Below are positions 15,714 through 25,559 of a DNA stretch of 64,000 bases, one piece after another. Within the stretch, counting starts at the first letter, position 1. Every line of letters begins with the position of its first letter. The notes beneath the pieces are model-generated. The model ran no database searches and had not been told where the DNA came from. It saw only the letters and a program-made list of their open reading frames with translations. Both the position numbers and the translations under genes were made by a program. The DNA is taken from NCBI GenBank assembly GCA_964447155.1, contig CAYURM010000007.1:1-64000 (forward strand), given 5' to 3'. Source of the stretch: SMBSF63 sp034003545. GTDB taxonomy: Bacteria; Chloroflexota; Anaerolineae; Anaerolineales; Anaerolineaceae.

Positions 15714-17168
15714 ATGGAAAAGAAGGCGGATATTGGATTGATTGGCCTGGCGGTGATGGGGCAAAACCTGGTCTTGAATATGAATGACAAGGGCTATACG
15801 GTGGCGGTGTTCAACCGCACGACTTCAAAAGTGGATCACTTTCTGCAAAATGAAGCCATAGGCCGGGATATTTTGGGCGCCCACACCATCGAGGAGTTTG
15901 TGGGCTTGTTGAAGAAGCCGCGCAAGGTGATGCTGATGGTCAAAGCCGGTTTTCCGGTGGATGCAACCATTGAACAGCTTCTCCCCTACCTTGACGAGGG
16001 GGACATTATCATCGACGGCGGCAATTCGCATTTCCCCGATTCGACCCGCCGCATGCATGAACTGAAAGAAAAGGGGATCCTCTTTGTGGGGGCCGGTGTT
16101 TCCGGCGGTGAAGAGGGGGCGCGCTTCGGGCCGTCGATCATGCCAGGGGGAGCAGAGGAAGCCTGGCCGTTTATCAAACCGATTTTGCAGGATATCGCCG
16201 CCAAAGTGGCGGACGGCACACCCTGCTGCGATTGGCTGGGACCGGAAGGTTCCGGGCATTTTGTGAAGATGGTACACAACGGGATCGAATATGGAGATAT
16301 GCAGTTGATCAGCGAAGCCTACGACCTGATGAAGCATGTGCTGGGCATGTCCAATCCTGAGATGAGCGCAGCCTTTGCTGAGTGGAACCAGGGCAAGATG
16401 GATTCGTATCTGATTGAGATCACCAGGGATATTCTGGCCTATCAGGATGAGAACGGTGAATTTGTGGTGGATGCCATTCTGGATACCGCGGGGCAAAAGG
16501 GCACCGGCAAGTGGACGGCTGTGGCCGCGCTGGATGCTGGGTCTCCGCTAACCCTGATCGGTGAGGCCGTATTCTCGCGGTTCCTTTCCGCGTTGAAGGA
16601 CGAGCGGATAGAGGCAGCCAAACATCTGGGCAGCGTGATCAGCCCGATGGAAGCAGACAAGGCGGCATTTCTGGATGCGATCCGGGAGGCGTTGTATGCT
16701 TCCAAGATCATTTCCTATGCCCAGGGTTATATGCTCTTCAAGGTTGCTCGATCGGAATACGGCTGGCAGTTGGATTTCGGCAGGATCGCCATGCTGTGGC
16801 GCGAGGGCTGCATCATCCGCGCCGCTTTTCTGGACAAAATCAAGGAAGCGTATGACGCTGATCCGGGGTTGGAAAATCTGCTGTTCGCGCCCTATTTCAA
16901 AGAGCAAGTTCAGCAGGCTGAGTCAGCCTGGCGGCAGGTGATTGCCAAAGCGGTGGCGCTGGGTGTGCCGGTGCCGGCCATGTCGAGCGCGTTGGCCTTT
17001 TACGACGGCTACCGCCGTGAACGGCTGCCTGCCAATCTGCTGCAAGCCCAGCGGGATTACTTCGGCGCGCATACTTATGAGCGTGTGGACCAGCCGCGCG
17101 GCGAGTTTTTTCACACCAACTGGACCGGTGAGGGTGGGGATATCACTTCGACGACCTACAATGCCTGA
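15714..17168 (+). CDS. gnd: 6-phosphogluconate dehydrogenase, decarboxylating
   Basis: A 484-residue protein beginning at the ATG 15714 behind AAAAGGAG. The Rossmann motif GLAVMGQNLVLNMNDKGY (residues 12-29) matches the NADP-binding loop; the substrate motif GGNSHFPDSTRR (about 102-113) and the catalytic Lys region GHFVKMVHNGIEYGDMQL (about 180-197) are those of the long, dimeric Gnd class. It oxidises 6-phosphogluconate to ribulose-5-phosphate, CO2 and NADPH in the pentose phosphate pathway. Length is normal. No other pentose phosphate gene is adjacent. Confidence 0.97.
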   Translation: MEKKADIGLIGLAVMGQNLVLNMNDKGYTVAVFNRTTSKVDHFLQNEAIGRDILGAHTIEEFVGLLKKPRKVMLMVKAGFPVDATIEQLLPYLDEGDIIIDGGNSHFPDSTRRMHELKEKGILFVGAGVSGGEEGARFGPSIMPGGAEEAWPFIKPILQDIAAKVADGTPCCDWLGPEGSGHFVKMVHNGIEYGDMQLISEAYDLMKHVLGMSNPEMSAAFAEWNQGKMDSYLIEITRDILAYQDENGEFVVDAILDTAGQKGTGKWTAVAALDAGSPLTLIGEAVFSRFLSALKDERIEAAKHLGSVISPMEADKAAFLDAIREALYASKIISYAQGYMLFKVARSEYGWQLDFGRIAMLWREGCIIRAAFLDKIKEAYDADPGLENLLFAPYFKEQVQQAESAWRQVIAKAVALGVPVPAMSSALAFYDGYRRERLPANLLQAQRDYFGAHTYERVDQPRGEFFHTNWTGEGGDITSTTYNA

Positions 17169-17503
17169 GGCAGTACACCTTGTATAATGTAAAATTTATA
17201 ATGAAAATATAGAAAATCACGAGAATAATCAATCGGTCAATTCGTCAATCAGGGGTTGGGGGAGGATGCAACAGTCGTCCTCCCGCAGGGAAGTTCGCTG
17301 TGCGAGGGAGATCAAGAAATTATCCCGATATGCCGGAGGGATTAAGAGAAGTCCAAACTGCGGGAGGAGGGTGATTAATGTATGAAGGTGTTTGGTGTTC
17401 CGAATTGGAGCATGATGATTGGCGCGTTGCCGCTTGCGCGGCTAACGCGCCCTGCGAATAGTGAATTTGAAGTTGGTTCTCTACTACTTTGATTCATGCC
17501 GAA
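17169..17503. other. Intergenic region after gnd
   Basis: No gene seen. A GGGAGGA...TCCTCCC hairpin (about 17260-17286) is the only clear structure; it lacks a T run. An inverted segment of GCGC/GCGTTAGC-type short repeats follows near 17420-17450. Confidence 0.4.
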
Positions 17504-18097
17504 TCACGCCGGCCGATACGGCTCCTCCTGGACGAGGTGGCCGATGACGAGTTTGAGGAAGAGGACGGGGATGAACCATTCCATGCCGGGAGTGGGGGGT
17601 AACAGATAGAAATTGACCAGCAGGGCGATCACATAAAGGCTGGTGGCAACGGGGCGCTGCAGGTAGAGGGGTACGGCATCCAGGATGAGCGTGGAACCGA
17701 TCAACAGGCCGAAGAAGACGCCGCCCCACAGCCAGTCCTGCCAGCGGAAGAGGTACAGGACGACAAACAGGTGCACGGCGTGGAAGGCGATGAAGCCCAG
17801 GTGGTCCTTGAGGGTCTGGCCGGGGCGGTGGTACCAGCGTTTGGTGGCCGAGGAGGCGTTGGCGATCACGCCGCCGCCGAGTTCAAAGGCCAGCAGCAGG
17901 GCGAAGATCAGGCAGCGGTCGCACCAGCCCAGGTCGCCATTACGGGCATACCAGTACAGGGCCAGCGCGCTGAGCAGACCGAAGACGGTGATCAGGAGGG
18001 TCTCGGCGCGGGTGGCGCCGGGGCCGATGAAGGTATCCCATTCGCCGAGCAGACCTTTACGTGGTTCGGGGGTTTTCCAATCGATTTTGGTTTTCAT
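17504..18097 (-). CDS. Integral membrane protein of unknown function
   Basis: A 197-residue protein with about six hydrophobic stretches (roughly residues 33-52, 60-78, 98-117, 121-140, 148-166, 170-187) and no signal peptide. I do not recognise the family. A WCDRC motif sits at the edge of the second hydrophobic segment. The ATG is preceded by AAAGGA at good spacing. The gene lies upstream of, and separate from, the FecR/SH3 lipoprotein gene on the other side; nothing in the neighbourhood points to its job. Confidence 0.7.
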   Translation of the reverse strand: MKTKIDWKTPEPRKGLLGEWDTFIGPGATRAETLLITVFGLLSALALYWYARNGDLGWCDRCLIFALLLAFELGGGVIANASSATKRWYHRPGQTLKDHLGFIAFHAVHLFVVLYLFRWQDWLWGGVFFGLLIGSTLILDAVPLYLQRPVATSLYVIALLVNFYLLPPTPGMEWFIPVLFLKLVIGHLVQEEPYRPA

Positions 18098-18233
18098 GAT
18101 GCTGTCCTTTCAACCGGTAAATTTCCACGGGTTCGCTTTTGCCCTTGATGGGGTGCCGGCCGGTATATCGGGTGAAGAAATTGAAATCAATGATGACCGG
18201 TTGAGGGTATGGAATGTTTCATCACAGAATCGC

Positions 18234-19760
18234 TTACGGGCAGCCGACAGTGTCGTCATACATAAAGGGGTACGAATAAGAGAACATGCCTCTCGTATCC
18301 TTGACGATGAAGCGCCAGTAGACGTTATCGGCAGCGGCCGTCCCTGACAGGATCAGGTTCCCGGAATAGGTATTGCCGCTGACCGTGGTGAGCGGGCCGG
18401 CATAGCGGGGTGCGCTAAACGAAGAATCGTTGATCGCATACTGCACCTTAACCGAAGCGATCCCGTCCGGGTCGGTGGCTTTAACGCTGTAGGGGTTGCT
18501 GCAGACGGTGATGCTGCCGGTTGGGCCGACGGGATTGCTGACAATAGGCGGCGAGTTGGGCGCAGGGGGATTGGTGATGGTGGGCGTCCTGGACGGTTCA
18601 ACCGGCTCAGGGGTGCTGGTGAAGTCGGGCTGGGGGGTCTTGCTGGGTTTGGGCTCTGGTGTGGCAGTCAGGTTCTGCAAGGGGGGCGGGGCATAGACCG
18701 GCACGTTCCACACGCTTTGGCTGGTGGGGAGGGCGGCATTGGCGGGAATCCAGCAGGCGATGCTGGTCTGGTAGGGGTAGCGCACGATCCACGAACCGTC
18801 TGTGCCGCGGCCCACCACGGGCACCGTCCACCCGGCGGCGATGCTGCCGATGAGGGGATAGGCTGTTCCGGGGCCAACGCGGCATTCGGCATTGCGCACC
18901 AGGCTCACCGCCGGGGCCGGCAGAGCGGTAATCTGGATTGGGGGGGTGAACGTGAAGGTTGGATTGAGTTTGAGCGTGCTGGTGACCGTAGGACTGGTCT
19001 CTGTCTGGGCTTTGACGGTTTTGCTGACTTCAGCGGTTATGGTGGACATGGCCGCCACGGTTTGGGTCAACTGTGGAATGACTTGGGTTGCTTCGGGGTG
19101 ATTCCAAAGCCAGCTCTGCACTTCGGTGTTGTCCATTTGCCGCTCGCGCGGCGGCAGGTTGACATCGAGGATGTCGGACGCCTGACCGGCCAGCATTTCC
19201 ACCCGGCCTTTGCTGTTTTGCAGGCTGCAGAAACCCTCCAGACAGTTGACGCTCATCCACCGGGTGTTGGGGTTGTAGGAGGCGCTGATATACGAGCCGC
19301 GCACCGCCGCCAGGCCGGAAGGCGTCTCGATTTCCAGCGTGCCGCCTTTCAGAATCACCCATACCTGACCTGTTTCCATCCAGAGGCGGGTGAAGAGGCC
19401 ATCGGCGCCGTTTTGCTGCACTTCCAGGGTGAAGAGGGTGTTGGGTCCCAGGCGCACGATGGTGCCGGTGGCGAGGTCAAGGCGGGCATGGCTGTCTTGC
19501 AGGGTTTTTACCTGGCTCTTAACCGGCAGGATGACGGGTTCTGACACTGCACCGAATGCGGCCTGCTCCGGCAGGCGGGCCAGTGCCTCGCCAGATATGC
19601 TGGTCAGTCTGGCCTCGGTGAGATCCATAGGGTCAGGGTTGCTCTGCGTCGGCGCAGCCGGGTTGATCTGACTGAGGGGTATAGCGCAACTGAGCAAAAT
19701 CATACCGAGTATGACGAGGATGTATGGGTTTCTGCGAGCAGCTTTTTTTGTGATTTTCAT
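18234..19760 (-). CDS. FecR-domain/SH3-like surface lipoprotein
   Basis: A 508-residue protein from the ATG at 19760 (KITKKAARRN, RBS AAGGGAAA). A lipobox (MILLSC, Cys25) predicts a lipoprotein outside the membrane. Residues about 80-190 resemble a FecR domain (GTIVRLGPNTLFTL, ETPSGLAAVRGSY). Residues about 275-340 resemble a bacterial SH3 fold (ECRVGPGTAYPLIGSIAAGW) and a Ser/Thr/Pro linker (TPEPKPSKTPQPD) leads to a C-terminal beta-rich domain (about 405-508). FecR domains with SH3 partners are common in Chloroflexota surface proteins; an anchoring or sensing role is inferred. No sigma factor gene is adjacent, so it is unlikely to be a classic anti-sigma regulator. Confidence 0.75.
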   Translation of the reverse strand: MKITKKAARRNPYILVILGMILLSCAIPLSQINPAAPTQSNPDPMDLTEARLTSISGEALARLPEQAAFGAVSEPVILPVKSQVKTLQDSHARLDLATGTIVRLGPNTLFTLEVQQNGADGLFTRLWMETGQVWVILKGGTLEIETPSGLAAVRGSYISASYNPNTRWMSVNCLEGFCSLQNSKGRVEMLAGQASDILDVNLPPRERQMDNTEVQSWLWNHPEATQVIPQLTQTVAAMSTITAEVSKTVKAQTETSPTVTSTLKLNPTFTFTPPIQITALPAPAVSLVRNAECRVGPGTAYPLIGSIAAGWTVPVVGRGTDGSWIVRYPYQTSIACWIPANAALPTSQSVWNVPVYAPPPLQNLTATPEPKPSKTPQPDFTSTPEPVEPSRTPTITNPPAPNSPPIVSNPVGPTGSITVCSNPYSVKATDPDGIASVKVQYAINDSSFSAPRYAGPLTTVSGNTYSGNLILSGTAAADNVYWRFIVKDTRGMFSYSYPFMYDDTVGCP

Positions 19761-20020
19761 ACGGTTTCCCTTGAGCAAGGTTTGATAACGCTTCTCCTCC
19801 AATTATTGCAGATGAAGGGGGGAAATACAAGGCAGTAGTGAAGTCTGACTGACAGTATTGTAATGGAAAGACAGGGGATTGGGGGATGGGGTAAATTTGT
19901 CAATCCGGCAATCAGGTGCGAGGAGGCCGCCCGATCTATCAAACCATTCGGCATGATTAATGGAAAACAATGTATACTGGTAGCTGAATTATAGATAATT
20001 TTGATCAGAGAGGTTAAACC

Positions 20021-22039
20021 ATGAAACGAAGAATTGCTGTTCTCCTGAGTATTTTTCTGGTGTTTACGCTGGCTTGCAGTGCGTTTGACGCTGTGTTGGG
20101 CAGGAATGAAACGGTCACGACGGCTCCCCCGCTGGCCGCATCCACCCCGACCCCGCTGATTGCAGCGCCTTCCACGGTTGGCGATGCGGGTACGGACGAG
20201 CCGGTGCTGGTGACGGGCACGATTCCCTTCACATCCCCTTTCTTTATGGACGGGATTGCCGAGCCATTTGTGCTGCTGGAAGACCAGAGCGGTTTCCTGG
20301 CGCGGGATGTAACCCGCAGCTTTGCCCTGAGCGGTCAGGCGATCGGGCCGGTGGAACTGGTGGAAGATGGACTGCTGCAATACAGCCTGTCTTTGCCGGC
20401 CGTGCCGCAGGCTGTGCTGCATGATGTTGACCAGGATGGCGAGGAAGACCGCGGGGTGATGGTGTTTGCGGTGGCCTACTGGTCGAATACCTGGGGCGGG
20501 CCGTTCCTTGAAGAGCGCGACGGGACGGGCTGGTCCACGGCGTATGCCTCCACAACGACTGACCCCGACCGCGATAACGAGATCAACGGCGGCCACCTGA
20601 TCATTTGGGCGCCGGATGATGCCCAGAGCTTCCCCTCCGGTTTTGGAGAGGATGCGATGCTGTTTACTGAAGATGACCCGATCCAGGACGTGCCGGCCGG
20701 GTACAGTATTGTTGATTTGAATACCGAGCCTTTCCGGGTGTACAAGGAAGCGAACCCGCAAATGACCCTGATCGAGGGCGAAGGGGCGGTCAATGATTAC
20801 TCGGCGATGACCCCGGGCGAGGCGTTTGATGCCATGTTTGCCAAGGTCTCGGTGGAATATCCTTTCACGGCGGACAAGAATATCGACTGGCAGGCCTTGT
20901 ATGAAAAACATGCGCCGATTATCAGCGCAGCCAGCAGCGAGGATTCCCTCTATCGCGCCTTGCGTGATTTTACCTATGACATTCCCGATTCTCATGTCGG
21001 CCTGACCTTTAATGCTGATGTGTTTTACGAGGAGCACGGCGGCAGCTTTGGCATGGTGTTGGCTGAACTGGTCGATGGCAGAGTCATCGTCAGCACGGTG
21101 TTCCCGTATTATGCCGCGGCCGAAGCCGGGATTGAGCCGGGAGCCGAGATCCTCACCTGGGATGGAGAGCCTGTACAGGCTGCGCTGGATGCGGTGGATC
21201 CCTATCTTGGTCCATATTCCACCGCACACAGCCGGCGCCAGGGCCAGTTACTTTCCCTGACGCGTATGCCGGTGGGGGAAAGTGTTGCGGTAAGTTTCAG
21301 AAATCCAGGCAGCGCACAAGAGACCGATTTTCTGCTTGCCGATGTGGACTATGACTCGCTTTTTGAGGCGCTGGGGTATAACGCTCAGGATCCGATAGCA
21401 CTGCCGATCGAGGCCAAGATCCTTGATTCTGGCGTGGGCTATATCCGCATCAATACCTTCTCTGACGACTACAACTTGATGGCCCGTCTGTGGGAAAAAT
21501 ATATTCAGGTCTTGCTGGAGTATGAGGTCACTGACCTGGTGCTCGATCTGCGTACCAACAGCGGCGGCAGCGGCGGTCTGGCGATGGATTTTGCGGGCTA
21601 TTTCTTTGATCAAGAGATCACTGTGGCCGAGACGCTGTATTACAATGCGCTGACCGGTGAATTTGAGGCGAACCAGTATCCGTCCAAAATCAAACCGGCG
21701 CCGATGTTGTATGAAGGAGAGATTGCTGTGCTGGTCAGTCCCGACTGCGTGAGCGCCTGTGAATGGTTCACCAATGCGATGACGATGGAAGACCGCGCCG
21801 TGGTGGTGGGCAGTTTCCCGACCAATGGCGCGGCAGGCGAGGTCGGCCGCGGGCAATATACACTGCCGTATGAGATCAGCATGCAGTTCCCCACCGGCCG
21901 GCCGCAGACGATGGATGGCGCCCTGTTGATTGAAGGGGTGGGGGTGGTGCCTTCGGTGGTTGTGCCGGTGACGGCTGAAAGCGTGCTGGGCAGTGCTGAT
22001 CCGGTGCTGGATGCTGCGGTGGAAAAATTGCTGCGCTGA
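20021..22039 (+). CDS. S41-family (C-terminal-processing-like) peptidase lipoprotein
   Basis: A 672-residue protein. The lipobox LACS (Cys19) follows a good signal peptide, so it should be anchored outside the membrane. After a Pro/Thr linker comes an N-terminal beta-rich domain (to about 240), a PDZ-like segment (about 343-400, AAEAGIEPGAEILTWDG), and an S41 peptidase core: VGYIRINTF, VLDLRTNSGGSGGLAM (about 507-522) and the nucleophile region VSPDCVSACEWF (about 571-582), where the Ser before Ala-Cys aligns with the catalytic Ser. The Lys partner was not placed. The substrate is unknown. It is followed by a strong terminator. Confidence 0.88.
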   Translation: MKRRIAVLLSIFLVFTLACSAFDAVLGRNETVTTAPPLAASTPTPLIAAPSTVGDAGTDEPVLVTGTIPFTSPFFMDGIAEPFVLLEDQSGFLARDVTRSFALSGQAIGPVELVEDGLLQYSLSLPAVPQAVLHDVDQDGEEDRGVMVFAVAYWSNTWGGPFLEERDGTGWSTAYASTTTDPDRDNEINGGHLIIWAPDDAQSFPSGFGEDAMLFTEDDPIQDVPAGYSIVDLNTEPFRVYKEANPQMTLIEGEGAVNDYSAMTPGEAFDAMFAKVSVEYPFTADKNIDWQALYEKHAPIISAASSEDSLYRALRDFTYDIPDSHVGLTFNADVFYEEHGGSFGMVLAELVDGRVIVSTVFPYYAAAEAGIEPGAEILTWDGEPVQAALDAVDPYLGPYSTAHSRRQGQLLSLTRMPVGESVAVSFRNPGSAQETDFLLADVDYDSLFEALGYNAQDPIALPIEAKILDSGVGYIRINTFSDDYNLMARLWEKYIQVLLEYEVTDLVLDLRTNSGGSGGLAMDFAGYFFDQEITVAETLYYNALTGEFEANQYPSKIKPAPMLYEGEIAVLVSPDCVSACEWFTNAMTMEDRAVVVGSFPTNGAAGEVGRGQYTLPYEISMQFPTGRPQTMDGALLIEGVGVVPSVVVPVTAESVLGSADPVLDAAVEKLLR

Positions 22040-22065
22040 GCGGTGCCTTCATCGATTGAATTGGA

Positions 22066-22108
22066 GGTTCTCCCGCGTGGGTTTTCCACTGCGGGAGAAC
22101 CTTTTGTT
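22066..22108 (+). terminator. Rho-independent terminator after the S41 peptidase gene
   Basis: An 11-bp stem, GGTTCTCCCGC/GCGGGAGAACC (22066-22076 and 22091-22101), is followed by TTTTGTTT. Confidence 0.85.
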
Positions 22109-22365
22109 TCTCTTAACAGCGCCCTAAACCCTCATCGGTAGGTACGTTAGCGTGCTTTACCTTACCAGACACGATGTTCGCTACGCACCTTTTTTCATGT
22201 TCCAATTCAGGACCATTCAAAATTAAAGGTGAGTTTTGGTGCGTTCGCCGTAGGCGTGCGAATGCACCCTGCATAAAGCATGAACGCACGGTGGCTTTAT
22301 GTCAGTATCCTGAAGGAAGAGATTGGTGTGGATGGGGCGTAGTTTTCAGACGCCGACGGGTGGGG
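22109..22365. other. Intergenic region with imperfect hairpin
   Basis: No gene seen. An imperfect inverted repeat, GTGCGTTCGCC-GTA-GGCGTGCGAATGCAC (about 22239-22267), resembles a REP-like element. Confidence 0.35.
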
Positions 22366-22554
22366 TTAGAAAATCAATACCAGCAGGAAAACCAGCCCGC
22401 CGAGCAGCACGACGGTGAGGGCCAGCCCCAGCACGGTGCCGATGATGCTCATCACCAGTCCAAAAATTGCACCCAGGATGCCGAAAACCAGGCCAAAAAT
22501 GCCGGTGATCAGACCGACAAACAGCTCGATGATGCCTTTGATAAGACCAAACAT
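22366..22554 (-). CDS. Tiny hydrophobic glycine-rich membrane protein
   Basis: A 62-residue protein, almost wholly hydrophobic, with Gly spaced every 3-4 residues (LITGIFGLVFGILGAIFGLV), like a glycine zipper, so two packed membrane helices are likely. A clear AGGAGG ribosome-binding site precedes the ATG, which argues that it is real. No homolog is recognised with confidence. It could be a small phage-shock or stress-type membrane protein, but nothing in the sequence proves this. Confidence 0.6.
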   Translation of the reverse strand: MFGLIKGIIELFVGLITGIFGLVFGILGAIFGLVMSIIGTVLGLALTVVLLGGLVFLLVLIF

Positions 22555-22745
22555 GATACGCCTCCTCTGCGTTTACAACAGCACAGCATGCTGCATAGTT
22601 ATTTTATCTTCTACTTGTTAATACGCAAAAAAAGGGGTTTGGTTGCAAAAATGGAAAGTTGAGCAGTGGAGGAGATTGCCACGCCTCTTTCAGAGGCTGG
22701 CAATGACATATTCGTGTGGGAGAGGTGGTAAGAATGAGGGAGCGT

Positions 22746-25124
22746 TTACAGCACGGTGATCCGGTTGCGGCCGGCGCGTTTGGCAGCATACATGGCAACA
22801 TCTGCCCGGTTGACCAGATCTTTCAATTCCCGGTCTTCGGCTTCATCCGTCAGTTCGGTAACTCCCACGCTGATTGATAAGATGATACTGCCTTTTTCAG
22901 TTTGAAAGTGTGTGTTGTGGACGGCATTTAACAAGCGCCTGGCAGCAAGGTGGGCGTCTTTGATATCGGTTTCGGGCAGGATGACGATAAATTCGTCTCC
23001 GCCATAACGGCCAAAGATGTCGGTTTCCCGGATTTGGGTGGCACAGCGCCGGGTAATTTCGACCAGTACTTCGTCGCCAATCAGATGGCCGTACGAATCA
23101 TTGATGGTTTTGAAATTGTCCGGGTCAAACATGATCATGGAAAGCGGTTTTCCATAGCGTCTGGCGCGTTTAAATTCCTGCTGCCCCAGCTTGAGCAGCT
23201 GGCGGCGGTTGCAGATGCCGGTCAGGTCATCCGTGATCGCCAACTGCTGAATCTTGTAGTTGAGATTGGATTGCTGCAGGGCAATGGCGAGCATGCGGCC
23301 CACTTCCTGAACGATTTCCAGGTTTCCCCTGGCAGATTGGTGAGATTTTTTTGTACCCAGATTTAACAGACCAAGCAGTTCATTGTTCACCCCCAGGGGA
23401 ACAGAAAGCAGATATTGGATGCCAGCGTCCTTGAGCAGTTCTTCCAGAGAGGAAAGGTCGTTGGTTGTGGTCAAAGTTTTGGCGGACAGTTCCAATTCTG
23501 CCGCAGGGAGGGGGAGTTCGCGGCAAAGCCTTTCGATCTCCGAACGAAGTTTTGTGTTTTTAATGGACGGGTGATTGAAGACAGCCAGCAGTTCGGGGAT
23601 TTTGTTGTCATCGCGTACCCAGACGACGGAGGCATGGTCAAGATGGATCAAATTATTCAGATTGCTAATCGCGGCGGCGGCAAGCTGCTGCGGCGAGCGT
23701 GATTCGAGGATGGCCTGGTCAATTTGATGCAGGGCTTCCAGACGGTCAGCATAGCGGCGCAGGACCTCGTTTTGCTGCTTTTGGTCGGTGATGTCCACCG
23801 CCGTCAGCGCGGTGAAGAGCGGAGTGGTATTGTGGTCACGGATCGGGGCAATATGCACCAGGACAGGGAACTGATGGCCGTCACGGTGAAAGTGCATTAC
23901 TTCGCGCACATTCGATTCTTCGTAGTTCAGCAGGGTTTCCATCCAGGCATCCCATTCTCCCGAGTCTGATACTCGCTGGAAGAGGGGGAAACGGCGGTTG
24001 AGGATGTCTTTGGGTTCAACACCATGCATGTGGGCATAGTGCGTATTGCAATAGATATAGCGGCCTTCTTGGTCAAGAATCGAAATGCCGTAATTGGCAG
24101 AATCAGAAAGGGCTTTGAATTTGCTGACTTCTTCCTGTGTTTTTTTACGGTCAATTGCCATGGCAATTTGTGTGGATACAAATTGCAGGATCTCCACGTC
24201 TTTTTGGGAAAGACGCTCGTTTTTATGATAAGTTTGTACGGTCAATACGCCAATGACGTCTTTGTCGATGACCAGGGGAATGCCCAGCCAATCGACACTG
24301 TCCGTGCCGTGGGTAATCACATCACCGTTCCTGATGAGCGTTTCGGCCACTTCGGGCGTTGCCAGCAGCGGTTTTCCGGTTTTTAACACGTAGGAGGTGA
24401 ACCCTTGTCCCAGCGGCAAGGATTCAGGGCGGTCATCATATTCATCAACCGTATAAGGAAATTCTATGAGTCCCTTCTCGTAATCTGCCATAGCAATGAA
24501 AAAATTCTTTGCGAGAACCAGTTTGTTTACGGTTTTATGGATGAAGGCGAACAGTTCCTGCAAGTCACGCACTTCATGTGTATATTCCGAGATTTTATAT
24601 ATTGCATCGCGCACTTTTTCGATTTGCACTTGTTCGGTAATATCGTGGATTATGAGAAGGATGCGCTCGAAGGAGGGGGAATCCTGATCCATGAAGCGAA
24701 TTTTCAGCTTGAGGTGCAACGGTTTGCCATTGTAGGTGTTGTAATTCAAGCGGATTTCCAGCGGACACTTCTCTTTAAAAAAAGTTTGCAGATCTGAAGA
24801 AAATGACAATTGAAAGTGTTCAGGGTTGTGGTCGCGGATCTCTTTCAACAGGTGCAGTTTATTTTGTGCCTGATAAAAATCAACGGCTGCCTGGTTGGTA
24901 TTCAGAAAATTTGCTTTTTTGGCAAGTTTCACAATCGCCAGGGGATGTTTGCACAGGTACGCTTCTATATCGGTAACCCCGGAGTCAAGCAGGGACAGCA
25001 AATCGTCTTTTACCTTGCTTGCATCGATCAGGAAAAGAGGGTCTGGAAAGATATCGAATAATTGGTTGTCGGATGGCATTAATGTCCCGTCATCAGGATC
25101 AGCGGGCATAGCAGTTTTTCCCAT
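22746..25124 (-). CDS. PAS/GAF sensor diguanylate cyclase
   Basis: A 792-residue soluble protein. In order: PAS-like domain (about 25-170), GAF (about 185-330), PAS (about 340-460), GAF (about 470-620) and a C-terminal GGDEF domain (about 625-792). The active-site motif is intact (RYGGDEFIVILPE), with the upstream MIMFDPDNFKTINDSYGH region; RETD five residues before GGDEF is a canonical inhibitory I-site. It should make cyclic di-GMP from GTP, with product feedback, in response to small-molecule or redox signals on the PAS and GAF domains. No EAL domain is present. It stands alone. Confidence 0.92.
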   Translation of the reverse strand: MGKTAMPADPDDGTLMPSDNQLFDIFPDPLFLIDASKVKDDLLSLLDSGVTDIEAYLCKHPLAIVKLAKKANFLNTNQAAVDFYQAQNKLHLLKEIRDHNPEHFQLSFSSDLQTFFKEKCPLEIRLNYNTYNGKPLHLKLKIRFMDQDSPSFERILLIIHDITEQVQIEKVRDAIYKISEYTHEVRDLQELFAFIHKTVNKLVLAKNFFIAMADYEKGLIEFPYTVDEYDDRPESLPLGQGFTSYVLKTGKPLLATPEVAETLIRNGDVITHGTDSVDWLGIPLVIDKDVIGVLTVQTYHKNERLSQKDVEILQFVSTQIAMAIDRKKTQEEVSKFKALSDSANYGISILDQEGRYIYCNTHYAHMHGVEPKDILNRRFPLFQRVSDSGEWDAWMETLLNYEESNVREVMHFHRDGHQFPVLVHIAPIRDHNTTPLFTALTAVDITDQKQQNEVLRRYADRLEALHQIDQAILESRSPQQLAAAAISNLNNLIHLDHASVVWVRDDNKIPELLAVFNHPSIKNTKLRSEIERLCRELPLPAAELELSAKTLTTTNDLSSLEELLKDAGIQYLLSVPLGVNNELLGLLNLGTKKSHQSARGNLEIVQEVGRMLAIALQQSNLNYKIQQLAITDDLTGICNRRQLLKLGQQEFKRARRYGKPLSMIMFDPDNFKTINDSYGHLIGDEVLVEITRRCATQIRETDIFGRYGGDEFIVILPETDIKDAHLAARRLLNAVHNTHFQTEKGSIILSISVGVTELTDEAEDRELKDLVNRADVAMYAAKRAGRNRITVL

Positions 25125-25559
25125 GTTTTCATGATAACATTTTTTGGGCTGGAAAGGTGGAAATTTATCAACTGTTAATGGGTTGTAAATTGGTAATTTT
25201 TGGGGTGGGGAGTGTGGCGGCGGTTTTTAAGGTCGTTGCGGGGGCTGGCAAGGCGTGAAGTGCCTCCTGCGGGTGAGTTTTGTTTCATTAGTACACTGTT
25301 CAGGAAGGCACTAGATGCTATAGCTTGCCACTATGGGAGGTGTTTTTGCCTGCATTGAAAAAAGGGGGGAGCTGCGAAGTGGTGGGGATTGCTTTTCGTA
25401 ACGAAGGCATTGACCCCGCCGTGCAGAGCTGGCTGGTGGTTTTCGAGGCGGCCGCTGAGGATGATGACTTTCTTGCTCAGAGAGTGAATGAAAATCCCGC
25501 CGATTGCATCAGGCAATGGGCGGGATTGAGACCTGATTGTTTAGTCCAATCAGGTCTGG
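25125..25559. other. Intergenic region before the two-component operon terminator
   Basis: No convincing gene; the frame open at 25325-25567 covers the terminator hairpins and has no family features. An imperfect inverted repeat, AGTGCCTCCTG/CAGGAAGGCACT, lies near 25258-25314. Confidence 0.45.
25493..25556 (-). terminator. Tandem hairpins ending the kinase-regulator operon
   Basis: Two stems lie just beyond the response-regulator stop. The first is GACCTGATT/AATCAGGTC (25530-25556). The second is AATCCCGCC/GGCGGGATT (25493-25527), followed on the minus strand by TTTTC. Confidence 0.75.

Noticed and set aside
19757..21229. Minus-strand frame of 490 residues opposite the S41 peptidase gene
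   Set aside because: Shadow of a gene with clear signal peptide and protease motifs; its His/Arg-rich translation has no domain.
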